A stretch of DNA of 64,000 bases from a virus (IMGVR_UViG_3300021139_001840:1-64000); one strand, 5' to 3'. Shown: positions 40,189 to 49,072, numbered from the stretch's first letter. Numbers and translations are program-made. Notes: generated by a model from the sequence alone, not told the origin.

Positions 40189-40189
40189 T

Positions 40190-40243
40190 ATGAAAATTGG
40201 TGAAATTTTAAGAACTATAGCAGATGCTATGGAACAAGCATAA
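40190..40243 (+). CDS. 17-residue mini-protein (MKIGEILRTIADAMEQA)
   Basis: ATG 40190 follows CAGGAATATTATA, a plausible ribosome-binding site. The sequence is a perfect short amphipathic helix resembling the start of longer phage proteins (MxIGxILRxIADxMEQ). It may be a truncated relative or a genuine mini-protein. Confidence 0.4.
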   Translation: MKIGEILRTIADAMEQA

Positions 40244-40271
40244 AACAGTACAAAAATGTAATAATGCTTAA

Positions 40272-40278
40272 CTAAATA
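40272..40278 (+). promoter_or_regulatory. T4-type late promoter CTAAATA for the lysis cassette
   Basis: 20 bases before ATG 40298. The predicted leader is a hairpin, TAGATA-ATAC-TATCTA, without a ribosome-binding site. Confidence 0.6.
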
Positions 40279-40297
40279 GTAGATAATACTATCTACT

Positions 40298-40912
40298 ATG
40301 CCGATTACAGAACAACAATTACAGCAGTTTTTACCCAATAATTCCTATATTGCAGAGTGGTGTAACACTTTGAATACGTATTTTCCAACATATGAAATTG
40401 ATAATACTTACAGAATAGCACAATTTTTAGCTCAAACTTATGTTGAATCAGAAGCATATACAGCACTAATAGAAAATTTGAATTATAGTGCTCAAAGTTT
40501 GATGCGGGAATGGCCCAATTATTTTCCTACTATTCAAATAGCCAATGAATATGCACATCATCCAGAACAGATTGCTAATCGTGCCTACGCTAATAGACTA
40601 GGAAATGGCGATGAAGCATCTGGAGATGGATGGCGTTATATAGGACGTGGGTTAATTCAAATTACTGGTAAATACAATTATAATTTATTTGCGCAAAACA
40701 CTGATATGGATATTACACAAGTGCCAGCGTACTTACTTACATTTGATGGGGCAGTAGAAGTAGCATGTTGGGTTTGGTCGACAAACAACTTAAATCAATA
40801 TTCAGATACTCAAAATACTAAGGAAGTAACTTATCTTATTAATGGTGGGTATACAGATTTACAACAACGCGAAGCTGCTTACAGCAACGCATTAACTATA
40901 TTGGAGCAGTAA
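40298..40912 (+). CDS. GH19-type endolysin (chitinase-like muramidase)
   Basis: 204 residues with no signal peptide. Family blocks: RIAQFLAQTYVESEAYTALIENLNYSAQSL with catalytic Glu candidates, WPNYFPT, EQIANRAYANRLGNGDEASGDGWRYIGRGLIQITGKYNY, and EVACWVWSTNNLNQY. This is the phage lysozyme-like branch of glycoside hydrolase 19, cleaving peptidoglycan glycan strands. It needs a holin; one lies at 42362. Confidence 0.93.
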   Translation: MPITEQQLQQFLPNNSYIAEWCNTLNTYFPTYEIDNTYRIAQFLAQTYVESEAYTALIENLNYSAQSLMREWPNYFPTIQIANEYAHHPEQIANRAYANRLGNGDEASGDGWRYIGRGLIQITGKYNYNLFAQNTDMDITQVPAYLLTFDGAVEVACWVWSTNNLNQYSDTQNTKEVTYLINGGYTDLQQREAAYSNALTILEQ

Positions 40913-41383
40913 ATGTTTACATTTTACGTTAATCATGTCTTAGCATATATTCCTACTTGGATGTGGCCAATTTTGGCAGGGGGTGGAGTAGCGGCTTTTT
41001 TCTTGGCAGGAGTTGGAAGTTATGTTCCAGCATTATCTCCGTATGCTAACTTCATTAAACCTATTAGTTTTATAACAATTTGTGTTAGTTTTTTCATGTG
41101 GGGCGGGGCTGGAGTACAGGATGTGTATCAAGCAGAAGTTAATGAGCAAAAAGCTAAAGCCGACGCAGCCGAACAAGCCAGTAAAGATACTAATAACCAA
41201 CTTCAAAAAACATTGGTATCACAAAATCAAATCATTTTGCAAAAAACTAAAACACTAAATGACATCATAGCAAGCGAAGGCAATAGAATTAATAAAAACT
41301 GCACTATAGACAGCGCCACAGTTAATTTATATAATAACATTGTAACAAATAGTATAACCACACCCGCAGGAGTAAAAAAATAA
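40913..41383 (+). CDS. Two-pass membrane protein with coiled coil, possible i-spanin
   Basis: 156 residues, starting directly after the endolysin stop. Two hydrophobic segments (MWPILAGGGVAAFFLAGVGSYV and PISFITICVSFFMWGGAGV) precede a Gln/Lys/Ala-rich coiled coil (VNEQKAKADAAEQASKDTNNQLQKTL). Together with the lipoprotein gene that overlaps it by one base, it fits an Rz/Rz1-like spanin pair. The two membrane segments are unusual for Rz, so the call is tentative. Confidence 0.6.
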   Translation: MFTFYVNHVLAYIPTWMWPILAGGGVAAFFLAGVGSYVPALSPYANFIKPISFITICVSFFMWGGAGVQDVYQAEVNEQKAKADAAEQASKDTNNQLQKTLVSQNQIILQKTKTLNDIIASEGNRINKNCTIDSATVNLYNNIVTNSITTPAGVKK

Positions 41384-41652
41384 TGAAAAAATTTTTATTG
41401 AGTTTTTTATTAGTTTTGTCAGGTTGTGCTACTCATGTAGCGGCTCCAGGAGAAAATTGGCCAGCGGCGCCTGATACTTTATTAGATCCAGTTCCAAATT
41501 TAACTGTATTGCCAGAGGGTGATTCAAAACTTACCGATCTACTCTCTAATGTTAATCAAAATTATTCCGCATATTATTTGTTAAAAAATAAATTTGAATT
41601 ATGGCAGCAATGGTACAACCAACAAAAACAAATTTATAAACAATCACAATAA
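41383..41652 (+). CDS. Small outer-membrane lipoprotein, Rz1-like o-spanin candidate
   Basis: 89 residues. Lipobox LVLSGC with Cys15, then a Pro-rich mature start (AAPGENWPAAPDTLLDPVPNLTVLPEGD). It starts on the last base of the upstream stop. In lysis cassettes such lipoproteins are o-spanins that fuse inner and outer membranes, which would imply a Gram-negative host. Confidence 0.72.
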   Translation: MKKFLLSFLLVLSGCATHVAAPGENWPAAPDTLLDPVPNLTVLPEGDSKLTDLLSNVNQNYSAYYLLKNKFELWQQWYNQQKQIYKQSQ

Positions 41653-42071
41653 TGAAAAAAATATTTTATATAATTTTACTATTGAATTGCTTGGTTGGAT
41701 GTGCTGTGTATGATAATTATTTCAAAGCTGGTTATGATAATCAAGAATATGAACATATTGTTGAAATAAGACTGTTGGCCAGACAAGGAGTTCAGATGTG
41801 TGGAAATCCCTATAAAGTAACAAAAAGTAAAACAGCGGAGATTATAAGCCAGATGCTTGATAAAGCTGAATTATTTGAAATTTATGAAGAACATAGGCCA
41901 AAAAATGATTCAGAATATGATGCCGCTGTTAAACTACGCGAAATTATAGAAAGTTTTAATAACCGATATCAAAAAGGATCAGTATCCTATTTTTATTGTA
42001 AAACTAAATTTGAAAGCATAGATTCTAGCGCAGGAGTTATACAATCAGTTATAGGAAATAGACCCAAATGA
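41652..42071 (+). CDS. Second lipoprotein of the lysis cassette
   Basis: 139 residues. Signal with lipobox LNCLVGC (Cys17), then a helical mature part (EYEHIVEIRLLARQGVQMC). Starts on the last base of the upstream stop. Function unknown; may assist outer-membrane disruption or lysis timing. Confidence 0.65.
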   Translation: MKKIFYIILLLNCLVGCAVYDNYFKAGYDNQEYEHIVEIRLLARQGVQMCGNPYKVTKSKTAEIISQMLDKAELFEIYEEHRPKNDSEYDAAVKLREIIESFNNRYQKGSVSYFYCKTKFESIDSSAGVIQSVIGNRPK

Positions 42072-42334
42072 CAATGGATGAAATTAAGCATACTTTGAAT
42101 GCTTTACACACTTGCGGAGATCCAACATTTGAAAGAGCCGCAGAATATATACAACAACTCATACAGCGAATTCAAAGCTCTCAATTAAGTCAACAAGATG
42201 CCGCAGAATTATTGTTAGACGTTCAAAGACAGTTACAAATAGTACAAGATTCTCAAGAATTACACCATAAAGAATCATTGAATACTGCCATCACTAGTTT
42301 ACTATCTATACTGACATTAGGCAGCAACACATAG
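42068..42334 (+). CDS. Helical protein in the lysis cassette
   Basis: 88 residues with a 4-base ATGA overlap. Almost entirely helical, Gln/Leu-rich (EYIQQLIQRIQSSQLSQQDAAELLLDVQRQLQIVQD), with a weakly hydrophobic C-terminus TAITSLLSILTLG. No signal peptide. Possibly a lysis-timing or antiholin-like factor; speculative. Confidence 0.55.
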   Translation: MTMDEIKHTLNALHTCGDPTFERAAEYIQQLIQRIQSSQLSQQDAAELLLDVQRQLQIVQDSQELHHKESLNTAITSLLSILTLGSNT

Positions 42335-42335
42335 T

Positions 42336-42343
42336 TATAAATA
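42336..42343 (+). promoter_or_regulatory. Perfect late promoter TATAAATA
   Basis: Exact T4 late consensus, 19 bases before ATG 42362, which has AAAGGA. Confidence 0.85.
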
Positions 42344-42361
42344 CAAGTTACAAAGGATTTT

Positions 42362-42928
42362 ATGGAAAAAGCACAGCACCATAGAAAAAATCGTGATGAA
42401 AATGATTACGTAGATGCGTCAGACGCTTGGATTTATACCAAATGGCGTCCAATGATGGCTTGGATGTATTTGGTAGTTTGTTTATTTGATTTCGTGCTTT
42501 TTCCAATTGGCTGGAGTTTTTTACAAGCTCTAGAACACGGGCAAATAGCCTCTCAATGGCAGCCATTAACATTGCAAGGAGGCGGATTATTTCATATTGC
42601 CATGGGATTAATATTAGGTGTAAGTGCTTATGGCAGAACTAAAGAAAAAATAGCTGGTGTAGCATCTCCGGGGTATTTAAATGATTTCTTTGGTGCTAAC
42701 GCTGGCACCACTTATATTCCGCCAGGACAAGGGCAGGCTAATGTAAACAACACTAACCAGCCACCATATAATAATAGATTTTATCATTCAGACAATCGCT
42801 ATGATCCAGACGAAAATGGTAATTATGTAGCTCCGCCATTATTTGGTACAGCACCCAATAACACAACAAATAGTAAACCTGATTCAACTCCAGCTGGACC
42901 ACCGATCCCCCCGTTCCCAGAAAAATAA
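42362..42928 (+). CDS. Holin, 3-TM type
   Basis: 188 residues. WRPMMAWMYLVVCLFDFVLFPIGWSFLQAL and WQPLTLQGGGLFHIAMGLILGVSAYGRTKEKI match the Holin_3TMs family (RPxMAWxY; PLTLxGxGLFH; GxxAxxRxxEK). It forms inner-membrane lesions that release the endolysin. The C-terminal 80 residues are Pro/Asn-rich and probably cytoplasmic, longer than in typical relatives. It has its own perfect late promoter. Confidence 0.85.
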   Translation: MEKAQHHRKNRDENDYVDASDAWIYTKWRPMMAWMYLVVCLFDFVLFPIGWSFLQALEHGQIASQWQPLTLQGGGLFHIAMGLILGVSAYGRTKEKIAGVASPGYLNDFFGANAGTTYIPPGQGQANVNNTNQPPYNNRFYHSDNRYDPDENGNYVAPPLFGTAPNNTTNSKPDSTPAGPPIPPFPEK

Positions 42929-42961
42929 TTGCAGTGACTTTAAAAATACATAATTAGTAAT

Positions 42962-43741
42962 ATGTCAGATCATTATCAAACACTAAATGTTCCCCGCGGA
43001 GCAACGCAAGAAGAAATTAAAAAGGCTTATCGCAAATTAGCCGGGCAATATCATCCAGATAAAGGTGGTGATAAAGTAAAGTTTCAGGAAATTCAAGCCG
43101 CATACTCTGTATTAGGTGATGATCAAAAAAGAGCACAATACGATAATCCTGGACAAAATATTCATTTTGAATTTGGCAGTCCCGGAGGTTTTGATTTTAG
43201 TTCCATTTTTAGTATGTTTGGACAGCAAGTTCATCAACAATCACATCGTCAAAGTCATACACGCATGAGTTTGTGGGTAACACTACAAGATGTCGCACAA
43301 GGCGGAAAACGCCCAGTTACTGTTGGTACTAGCCACGGTACTATGAATATTGAAATTGAAATTCCTTTGGGCATTGAAGATGGGGATAATGTTCAGTATC
43401 CAAAATTGGGGCCCGGCGGTACAGATTTAATTGTTAATTTCCGCATACATCCTAATCCTAAATGGGCACGAGCTGGGTTACATTTAACCACTGAACATTC
43501 TATTAGTATTTGGGACTGTATGGTTGGTGGCACAACAGAAATACGTGATATATTAGGCAACCAAATTAATCTTACCATTCCTGCACTTACACAGCCTGGC
43601 AGTTTATTGCGTTTAAAGGGCAGAGGGTTATCATCGCGTCAAGGAATCACAGGTGATTTATTGGTTAGAATTCAAGCCAAAATGCCATCAAATATTAGCA
43701 CAGAATTATCCGAACTTATTAAACAAGAACAAAAAAAATAG
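42962..43741 (+). CDS. dnaJ: DnaJ/CbpA-like J-domain co-chaperone
   Basis: 259 residues. J domain DHYQTLNVPRGATQEEIKKAYRKLAGQYHPDKGGD with HPD (about 32-34), a Gly/Phe-rich linker, then two C-terminal substrate-binding folds (TRMSLWVTLQDVAQGGKRPV; IPLGIEDGDNVQYPKLG; LRLKGRGLSSRQGITGDLLV). No zinc-finger cysteines, so it is the CbpA type. It would recruit host DnaK. Next to ClpA, suggesting a proteostasis pair. Confidence 0.93.
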   Translation: MSDHYQTLNVPRGATQEEIKKAYRKLAGQYHPDKGGDKVKFQEIQAAYSVLGDDQKRAQYDNPGQNIHFEFGSPGGFDFSSIFSMFGQQVHQQSHRQSHTRMSLWVTLQDVAQGGKRPVTVGTSHGTMNIEIEIPLGIEDGDNVQYPKLGPGGTDLIVNFRIHPNPKWARAGLHLTTEHSISIWDCMVGGTTEIRDILGNQINLTIPALTQPGSLLRLKGRGLSSRQGITGDLLVRIQAKMPSNISTELSELIKQEQKK

Positions 43742-43750
43742 CCATAACAG

Positions 43751-43779
43751 TTGTGTTTGCGACAAAATTGCTATATACT
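43751..43779 (+). promoter_or_regulatory. Sigma70-type promoter TTGTGT-17-TATACT
   Basis: -35 at 43751-43756 and -10 at 43774-43779. The leader to ATG 43805 is about 19 bases with AAAGGAAAAC. Confidence 0.6.
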
Positions 43780-43804
43780 ATTACAGTACCAAGCAAAGGA
43801 AAAC

Positions 43805-46084
43805 ATGCAGAATAATAAAGAAATTGAACAAATTGTTGCGCAGGCTGTCAAAATAGCTAAAGATCTTCAACACGAATACGTGTTAACCGAACATGTTTTA
43901 TTGGCGCTAATACGTCATGCTCCATTTCAGACTGTGATGGAAAATTTTGGTATCAATGTCAATATGTTAGACATGGAACTTGATGCTTATTTGCAAAGTT
44001 TAACAAATTTAGTCACTGACAAAAAAGATCACCAGCCTAGAAAAACAAATGCGTTGGAACGCTGTTTTAATCGAGCAATGACACAAGTTCTTTTTACTGG
44101 TCGTCGCTCTATGACTACTGGAGATTTATATCTTGCTATTATGGCCGAAACCAATAGCCATGCTCAATATTTCCTTTTAAAATATGGTGTTAAAAAAGTT
44201 GAGTTTTATGATTATTGGCAACAAAATTATAAACATGATGACATTAAACTTACAGGCACACAAGCGGATGAAATATTAAATGAATACTGTGTAAATTTGA
44301 CTCGTTTGGCAACAGAAGATAGACTAGAGCCAATGATTGGACGCAGTGAAGAATTAGATCAAATGATTACAGCACTGGCAAGGCGTTTTAAAGCCAATGT
44401 ATTAATGGTAGGCGATCCTGGCGTGGGCAAAACTGCTATTGTAGAAGGACTTGCTCAAGAAATTATTGCTAATCGTGTTCCTAAATTCCTTATTGGACAC
44501 GAAGTATGGTCGTTAGAAATTGGATCATTGCTTGCTGGCAGCAAATACCGCGGTGAATTTGAAGAAAAATTTAAACAAGTTATTGGTGCGCTTGAAGCTA
44601 AGAAAAATTGTATTTTGTTTATTGACGAAGCACATACAATGAAAGGTGCTGGTGCTAGTTCACAAAGTACTTTAGACTTTGCCAATATGTTGAAGCCAAG
44701 CATTACTAAAGGCACACTCAAAGTTGTAGCGTCAACAACATGGGAAGAATATTACGAATCATTTGAAAAAGATCGTGCTTTAATGCGTCGTTTCCATCGT
44801 GTGGCTATTGATGAGCCAAGTCCAGAAGTTACGGAACAAATTCTTATTGGATTAAGCCCACGTTTAGAATTATTTCACAATGTTATGATTGAAACAGAAG
44901 CCATTAAAACTGCTGTGGATTTAAGCGGCCGTTATATACATGACCGTAAGAATCCGGATAAGTCAATTGACTTATTAGATGGTGCTTGTGCTCGTGAACG
45001 TGTTAAAGATGCAGGCAATGTGCCTATTACTAAAGATTTAATTATGGCTCAGTTAAGTCGTGTAACTGAAGTGCCAATAGATAGACTACAAAACGAACGT
45101 TCTGCCAGCATAGTAGAGTTAGAAAGCAATATTAAAGAAAAACTATATGGGCAAGACGAAGCAGTAGATTCAGTACTTGAACGTGTCTACATTAACTTTT
45201 CAGGCATTGGCAACGATTCTCGCCCCATTGCTTCATTTTTGTTCTTGGGTCCAACAGGTACTGGTAAAACGGAACTTGCTAAATTGCTGGCCAAGAATTT
45301 AGATATGCAATTATTAAAGTATGACATGAGTGAATATCAAGAAAAACATACTGTTAGCTCATTAATTGGTGCTCCGCCTGGTTATGTAGGATTTGAAGAT
45401 GGCAATGTCGGAGGTGGAAAACTTATTTCGGACATTTCAAAGAATCCATATTCAATTATTTTGTTTGACGAAATTGAAAAAGCACATCCAGATGTTATCA
45501 ACATTATGTTACAAATGCTTGATGAAGCTCGCATTACATCAGCCAATGGAAAAACAGTTAATCTCAAAAATACCATTATCATTATGACATCAAATTTAGG
45601 ATCTCGTGATAATGAAAATAATAATATTGGGTTTGGGCAAGACTTAGAAAAAACTGGATCAGAAGAAAAAGCAATGAAAAACTTCTTCAAGCCTGAACTA
45701 CGCAATCGTATTGACCAAATATGTAAATTCAAAAAACTTGATACATTGGCCATTAAGAAAGTTGTACTTAAATTTGTTGAGCAATTACAAACAAGTTTAA
45801 CTACAAAAAATATCAAACTTAATTTATCCGAATCAGTTATTGACATGTTAGCTGAAAAAGGATATGACAGTAAAATGGGGGCTCGTCCTTTGAATCGCAA
45901 AATTGATGAACTTATTCGTGTACCATTAAGTAAGAAAATTTTATTCGAACGGTTAACTGACTGTGTAATTAATGCTATAATGGTAGATGATAAAATTGAT
46001 TTTACAATTATACCAACAACTACATTTCCAGCTTTAGATAGTTCCGGAATAATTGTGCTGAATAATGAATCCCCTAACATTTAA
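43805..46084 (+). CDS. clpA: ClpA-like AAA+ unfoldase
   Basis: 759 residues from ATG 43805 (E. coli ClpA 758); an upstream in-frame GTG region is excluded because it precedes the promoter and ribosome-binding site. Clp N-domain HEYVLTEHVLLALIRH. D1: GDPGVGKT 203-210, FIDEAHTM. D2: GPTGTGKT 482-489, LFDEIEKAHP. The ClpP-docking loop is present as NIGFGQD near residue 608. It would feed substrates to host ClpP or act as a free unfoldase. A full-length ClpA is unusual in a phage. Confidence 0.92.
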   Translation: MQNNKEIEQIVAQAVKIAKDLQHEYVLTEHVLLALIRHAPFQTVMENFGINVNMLDMELDAYLQSLTNLVTDKKDHQPRKTNALERCFNRAMTQVLFTGRRSMTTGDLYLAIMAETNSHAQYFLLKYGVKKVEFYDYWQQNYKHDDIKLTGTQADEILNEYCVNLTRLATEDRLEPMIGRSEELDQMITALARRFKANVLMVGDPGVGKTAIVEGLAQEIIANRVPKFLIGHEVWSLEIGSLLAGSKYRGEFEEKFKQVIGALEAKKNCILFIDEAHTMKGAGASSQSTLDFANMLKPSITKGTLKVVASTTWEEYYESFEKDRALMRRFHRVAIDEPSPEVTEQILIGLSPRLELFHNVMIETEAIKTAVDLSGRYIHDRKNPDKSIDLLDGACARERVKDAGNVPITKDLIMAQLSRVTEVPIDRLQNERSASIVELESNIKEKLYGQDEAVDSVLERVYINFSGIGNDSRPIASFLFLGPTGTGKTELAKLLAKNLDMQLLKYDMSEYQEKHTVSSLIGAPPGYVGFEDGNVGGGKLISDISKNPYSIILFDEIEKAHPDVINIMLQMLDEARITSANGKTVNLKNTIIIMTSNLGSRDNENNNIGFGQDLEKTGSEEKAMKNFFKPELRNRIDQICKFKKLDTLAIKKVVLKFVEQLQTSLTTKNIKLNLSESVIDMLAEKGYDSKMGARPLNRKIDELIRVPLSKKILFERLTDCVINAIMVDDKIDFTIIPTTTFPALDSSGIIVLNNESPNI

Positions 46085-46778
46085 TCCTGTTCCTAAAGAC
46101 AAATATTTTTACGACAAATATCGATATTGTATAGCGTTTGCTTTAGATGAAGTAAGTGCTATGAAAACACTCGACCATCAATATATTGATGCTGTTATTG
46201 AACGTAGAAAAGTTTGGCGCGAAGTCGCACAACAACGCTGGGTCAATGGGAAAAAAGGTGGTATTACTAGATCAATGCCTTCCATAGCAGGATATCGTTG
46301 GAAGGAAATTACAGATAAAACTGTAGAAAATTTACACGAATTAGCCGACATATTAATGAAAACTTCTATAGATTTTAAATTAGTTACATCAGTTAATCAA
46401 GGTTGGGTGTATACAAATAGTGTTACATTAATTAAACGATTAACTTCCGTAAGTTTTCTTAAAGATATAGAGTATACCGAGTCAATAATTGTACGTCCTA
46501 GAAATACTATTAAGTTAACAAATCCTACGCACACTCATCGTAGTTATTTTAAAGGTACAAAATTAACCGCCCAAGATAAAACAAATCTCAATAACTTTTT
46601 TATCAATCAAACAGAATATATACGAATTAGCCCTGCTTTGAGCAAATGGTTAGAAAATCCCTATACCCGTACTCAAGATTATTTCTTTATAGATCATACA
46701 GGTGAAAGCTGGTTAATAATGTTATCTTTAGTTAGAGCAGGATTAGTGAGGAAAACTGCTGAAATTATACCAGCATAA
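46065..46778 (+). CDS. Conserved T4-like phage protein
   Basis: 237 residues, overlapping the clpA end by 20 bases. Blocks PVPKDKYFYDKYRYCIAFALDEVSAM, DAVIERRKVWREVAQQRW, ITDKTVENLHELADILM, IIVRPRNTIKL and YTRTQDYFFIDHTGESWLIMLSLVRAGLVRKT form a pattern known from T4-like aquatic phages. Function unknown. Confidence 0.7.
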   Translation: MNPLTFNPVPKDKYFYDKYRYCIAFALDEVSAMKTLDHQYIDAVIERRKVWREVAQQRWVNGKKGGITRSMPSIAGYRWKEITDKTVENLHELADILMKTSIDFKLVTSVNQGWVYTNSVTLIKRLTSVSFLKDIEYTESIIVRPRNTIKLTNPTHTHRSYFKGTKLTAQDKTNLNNFFINQTEYIRISPALSKWLENPYTRTQDYFFIDHTGESWLIMLSLVRAGLVRKTAEIIPA

Positions 46779-46781
46779 ATA
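46775..46781 (+). promoter_or_regulatory. T4-type late promoter ATAAATA, near-leaderless
   Basis: Overlaps the upstream stop. It ends eight bases before ATG 46789, giving a leader of about two bases. Confidence 0.6.
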
Positions 46782-46788
46782 CTTGACT

Positions 46789-47154
46789 ATGACTTTAACT
46801 ACAGAAACACTATTACCCACAACCGTTTATGGTACCCCCTCGGGAAACTATGATGGATCTAGTACTACTTTTATTGGCAACGCTATTCCGGCTGCTAACT
46901 TTTACGGTGGACAAGGTTCCGCGCAAACTGCTATAATTGAAGTAACAGGTCTACTAGCCAATATTACAATACAAGGCAGTTTAAATGATTGGACCGAACA
47001 GGCTGTATGGTTTGACATTGAACGTTATGGTAATACTACAGTTCCAGTCACTGAAACAACTGCTATTAATATGGTGGGTAATTTTGTTTGGCTTCGAGCC
47101 GCTGTTACAGATTTTACCGCAGGCACCGTCAATTCAGCTAACGTAATATATTAA
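46789..47154 (+). CDS. Small late virion protein candidate
   Basis: 121 residues from ATG 46789; an in-frame TTG six bases earlier is less likely. Beta-rich, Thr/Asn/Ala-rich (TLLPTTVYGTPSGNYDGSSTTFIGN, AIIEVTGLLANITIQGSLND, NFVWLRAAVTDFTAGTVN), resembling small decoration or fibre-associated proteins. No known domain. Confidence 0.6.
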   Translation: MTLTTETLLPTTVYGTPSGNYDGSSTTFIGNAIPAANFYGGQGSAQTAIIEVTGLLANITIQGSLNDWTEQAVWFDIERYGNTTVPVTETTAINMVGNFVWLRAAVTDFTAGTVNSANVIY

Positions 47155-47155
47155 G

Positions 47156-47162
47156 CTAAATA
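47156..47162 (+). promoter_or_regulatory. T4-type late promoter CTAAATA, leaderless
   Basis: Ends exactly six bases before ATG 47168, so the predicted +1 is the start codon. Confidence 0.65.
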
Positions 47163-47167
47163 TTACA

Positions 47168-47992
47168 ATGCGTACTATTGTAATTTACCCCGGTCGTTAT
47201 CAACCCCCACACAAAGGTCATAAATCTTCTTATGATTATTTGACAAAAAAGTTTGGTGAAAATAACGTTTTTGTAGCCACGTCAGATGTTGTTGCTCCAA
47301 TGACTAGCCCTTTTAGTTATCCAGATAAAGTAGAAATGCTTGCCAAATTGGGAATTCCAGCTAGTCACATTGTGCAAGTTCGGAACCCATATCAAGCGCA
47401 GGAAATTACACGTGATATTTCTAATCCTGAAGATACAGCATTGGTATTTGCTGTATCTGAAAAAGATATGACTGATGAAAAGCCACGTTTTACGTTTGGA
47501 GTGAAGAAAAACGGTGAGCCATCTTACATGCAACCATATCCAGAAAATGGTAAAAAATTGCAACCATTAACTAAACACGGTTATGTTATGGTAACTCCGA
47601 CTACTACATTTAAAGTTAAAGGAAAAGACGCCAATTCTGCTACAGCAATACGCAAACTGTATATAGATGGAAATGACAATGACCGTAAACAAATTATCCA
47701 TGATTTATATGGTGTCGATGATTCAGCAATTAAAGATATTTTTGACAAGAAATTAGGCGTAGCTAAAAAGACTAAAGAAGTAGTATTACAACCGCCTCCA
47801 CTTGATGCCAATGTATTAGATACCCCGGCGCCATTGCAACGTGAAAATAAAAAATACCAAGCAAAAAAAGCACGTTTATTAGAATCAACTATACTAGCTG
47901 AACGTAAAGCTGCACATTGTTATCGTTCCTATGACGAAGATTTAATACCTAATTACATAGACGAAAAAACAGGCAGAAAATTTTACCGGTGA
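47168..47992 (+). CDS. Nucleotidylyltransferase-like protein (NadM/cytidylyltransferase fold)
   Basis: 274 residues. The N-terminus IVIYPGRYQPPHKGHKSSYDYL contains the HxGH nucleotide-binding motif (H15, H18). SATAIRKLY near residue 158 corresponds to the ISxTxxR motif. This fold includes NMN adenylyltransferases such as those in large Vibrio phages. The C-terminal 100 residues are charged and basic. Reaction not determined; NAD synthesis is one option. Late expressed, so it may be virion-packaged. Confidence 0.7.
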   Translation: MRTIVIYPGRYQPPHKGHKSSYDYLTKKFGENNVFVATSDVVAPMTSPFSYPDKVEMLAKLGIPASHIVQVRNPYQAQEITRDISNPEDTALVFAVSEKDMTDEKPRFTFGVKKNGEPSYMQPYPENGKKLQPLTKHGYVMVTPTTTFKVKGKDANSATAIRKLYIDGNDNDRKQIIHDLYGVDDSAIKDIFDKKLGVAKKTKEVVLQPPPLDANVLDTPAPLQRENKKYQAKKARLLESTILAERKAAHCYRSYDEDLIPNYIDEKTGRKFYR

Positions 47993-48000
47993 TATAACTT

Positions 48001-48029
48001 CTGTTAAATATTAGGACATATTTTAACAG
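48001..48029 (+). promoter_or_regulatory. Late promoter TTAAATA embedded in a perfect hairpin
   Basis: TTAAATA at 48004-48010 lies inside an 8-bp inverted repeat CTGTTAAA / TTTAACAG (48001-48008 / 48022-48029). AGAGGA precedes ATG 48038. Confidence 0.5.
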
Positions 48030-48037
48030 AGGAAAAA

Positions 48038-48997
48038 ATGGTATCCACAAATCAAGCAGTAGAAGCAAAAGCCCCCGAAGTAACTCCAACAACAGAAGCC
48101 CCAGCTCAACAGGCACCTGGACCCGGTCAAGTACAAATCAATATTGATTTCTTAAAAACTACTAGAGTACACATCTGTATGCCCTGTTACGGTGGAATGT
48201 TAACAGAATCAACTTTCATGAGCTATATTAAATGGGCTAATACTGCTCGTCAATTGGGCATTGATTGGACTATGGAAACCATGACCAATGAGAGTTTAAT
48301 CTCTCGTGCCCGTAATACTCTCACAGCCAAATTCCTCTCAAATCCAGATTCCACACATTTAATGTTTATTGATGCTGACATTGGTTGGGAACCATGGCAT
48401 TTGCTAGTTATGTTAAATCGTGATGTGGATGTTATTGGTGGACTATACCCGATGAAATCACTGCCAGTTAAATGGTGTGTAAACGGCTTTGAAGGTGCCG
48501 AAGAAGGTCCAGATGGTTTACAAGAAGTTACTAAAACAGGCACAGGTTTCCTCTTAATGAAACGTGGAGTATTTGAAAAATTAAATGCTCACCCAGCAGT
48601 TAAACCATTTAACTCCGATATTGGTCTCCCACCAGAGTTAAATGTGTATATGAAAACTTATTTTGACACAGCAGTTCGCGAAAATCGCTATTATAGTGAA
48701 GATTGGACATTCTGCGAAAACTGGCGCGATCTAGGTGGTAAAGTTTGGGTAGATAAACGAGTATTGCTACGTCATACTGGAACTTATGTATTTGACTTTG
48801 CTACCCAAGATCAACTGTACAAAGATTTACATGAAATTGTGGTTAACAATCAAGCACAAGCACAGACTGTAGCACAGGCTACTGGTGCGGCTCCGGCACC
48901 AGCAATGGCAGCCCCAGTTGATACTACCGCTGTTCCTGCTCCGGCTGCTCCGGCTGCTCAGGTTATAGCAAGTAGTAAGGGAAAAAAGAAAAAATAA
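48038..48997 (+). CDS. GT-A glycosyltransferase-like late protein
   Basis: 319 residues. Core: RVHICMPCYGGMLTESTFMSYIKW, SLISRARNTLTAKFLSNPDSTHLMFIDADIGWEPWHL with DxD, DVIGGLYP, and EDWTFCENWRDLGGKVWVD. These are glycosyltransferase family 2-like blocks common in phages. Both termini are Ala/Pro/Gln-rich linkers (about 35 residues at the N-terminus, 55 at the C-terminus). Probably glycosylates a virion or cell-surface molecule. Good AGAGGA site; a terminator follows. Confidence 0.78.
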   Translation: MVSTNQAVEAKAPEVTPTTEAPAQQAPGPGQVQINIDFLKTTRVHICMPCYGGMLTESTFMSYIKWANTARQLGIDWTMETMTNESLISRARNTLTAKFLSNPDSTHLMFIDADIGWEPWHLLVMLNRDVDVIGGLYPMKSLPVKWCVNGFEGAEEGPDGLQEVTKTGTGFLLMKRGVFEKLNAHPAVKPFNSDIGLPPELNVYMKTYFDTAVRENRYYSEDWTFCENWRDLGGKVWVDKRVLLRHTGTYVFDFATQDQLYKDLHEIVVNNQAQAQTVAQATGAAPAPAMAAPVDTTAVPAPAAPAAQVIASSKGKKKK

Positions 48998-49019
48998 ACT
49001 GAATAGTTTATAAACGGGC

Positions 49020-49057
49020 AAAGCCGCTATCAGCAATGTTAGCGGTTTTGTTTTTTT
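49020..49057 (+). terminator. Rho-independent terminator
   Basis: Stem AAAGCCGCTA / TAGCGGTTTT (one G-T pair) with a 10-base loop, followed by G and seven T residues. Confidence 0.93.
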
Positions 49058-49060
49058 GCA

Positions 49061-49067
49061 CTAAATA
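49061..49067 (+). promoter_or_regulatory. T4-type late promoter CTAAATA, leaderless
   Basis: Begins four bases after the terminator T tract and ends exactly six bases before ATG 49073. Confidence 0.7.
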
Positions 49068-49072
49068 TATTA

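Noticed and set aside
45382-46080. 232-codon minus-strand ORF inside clpA
   Set aside because: Antisense to the conserved ClpA D2 domain; its residues mirror clpA codon bias and match no family.
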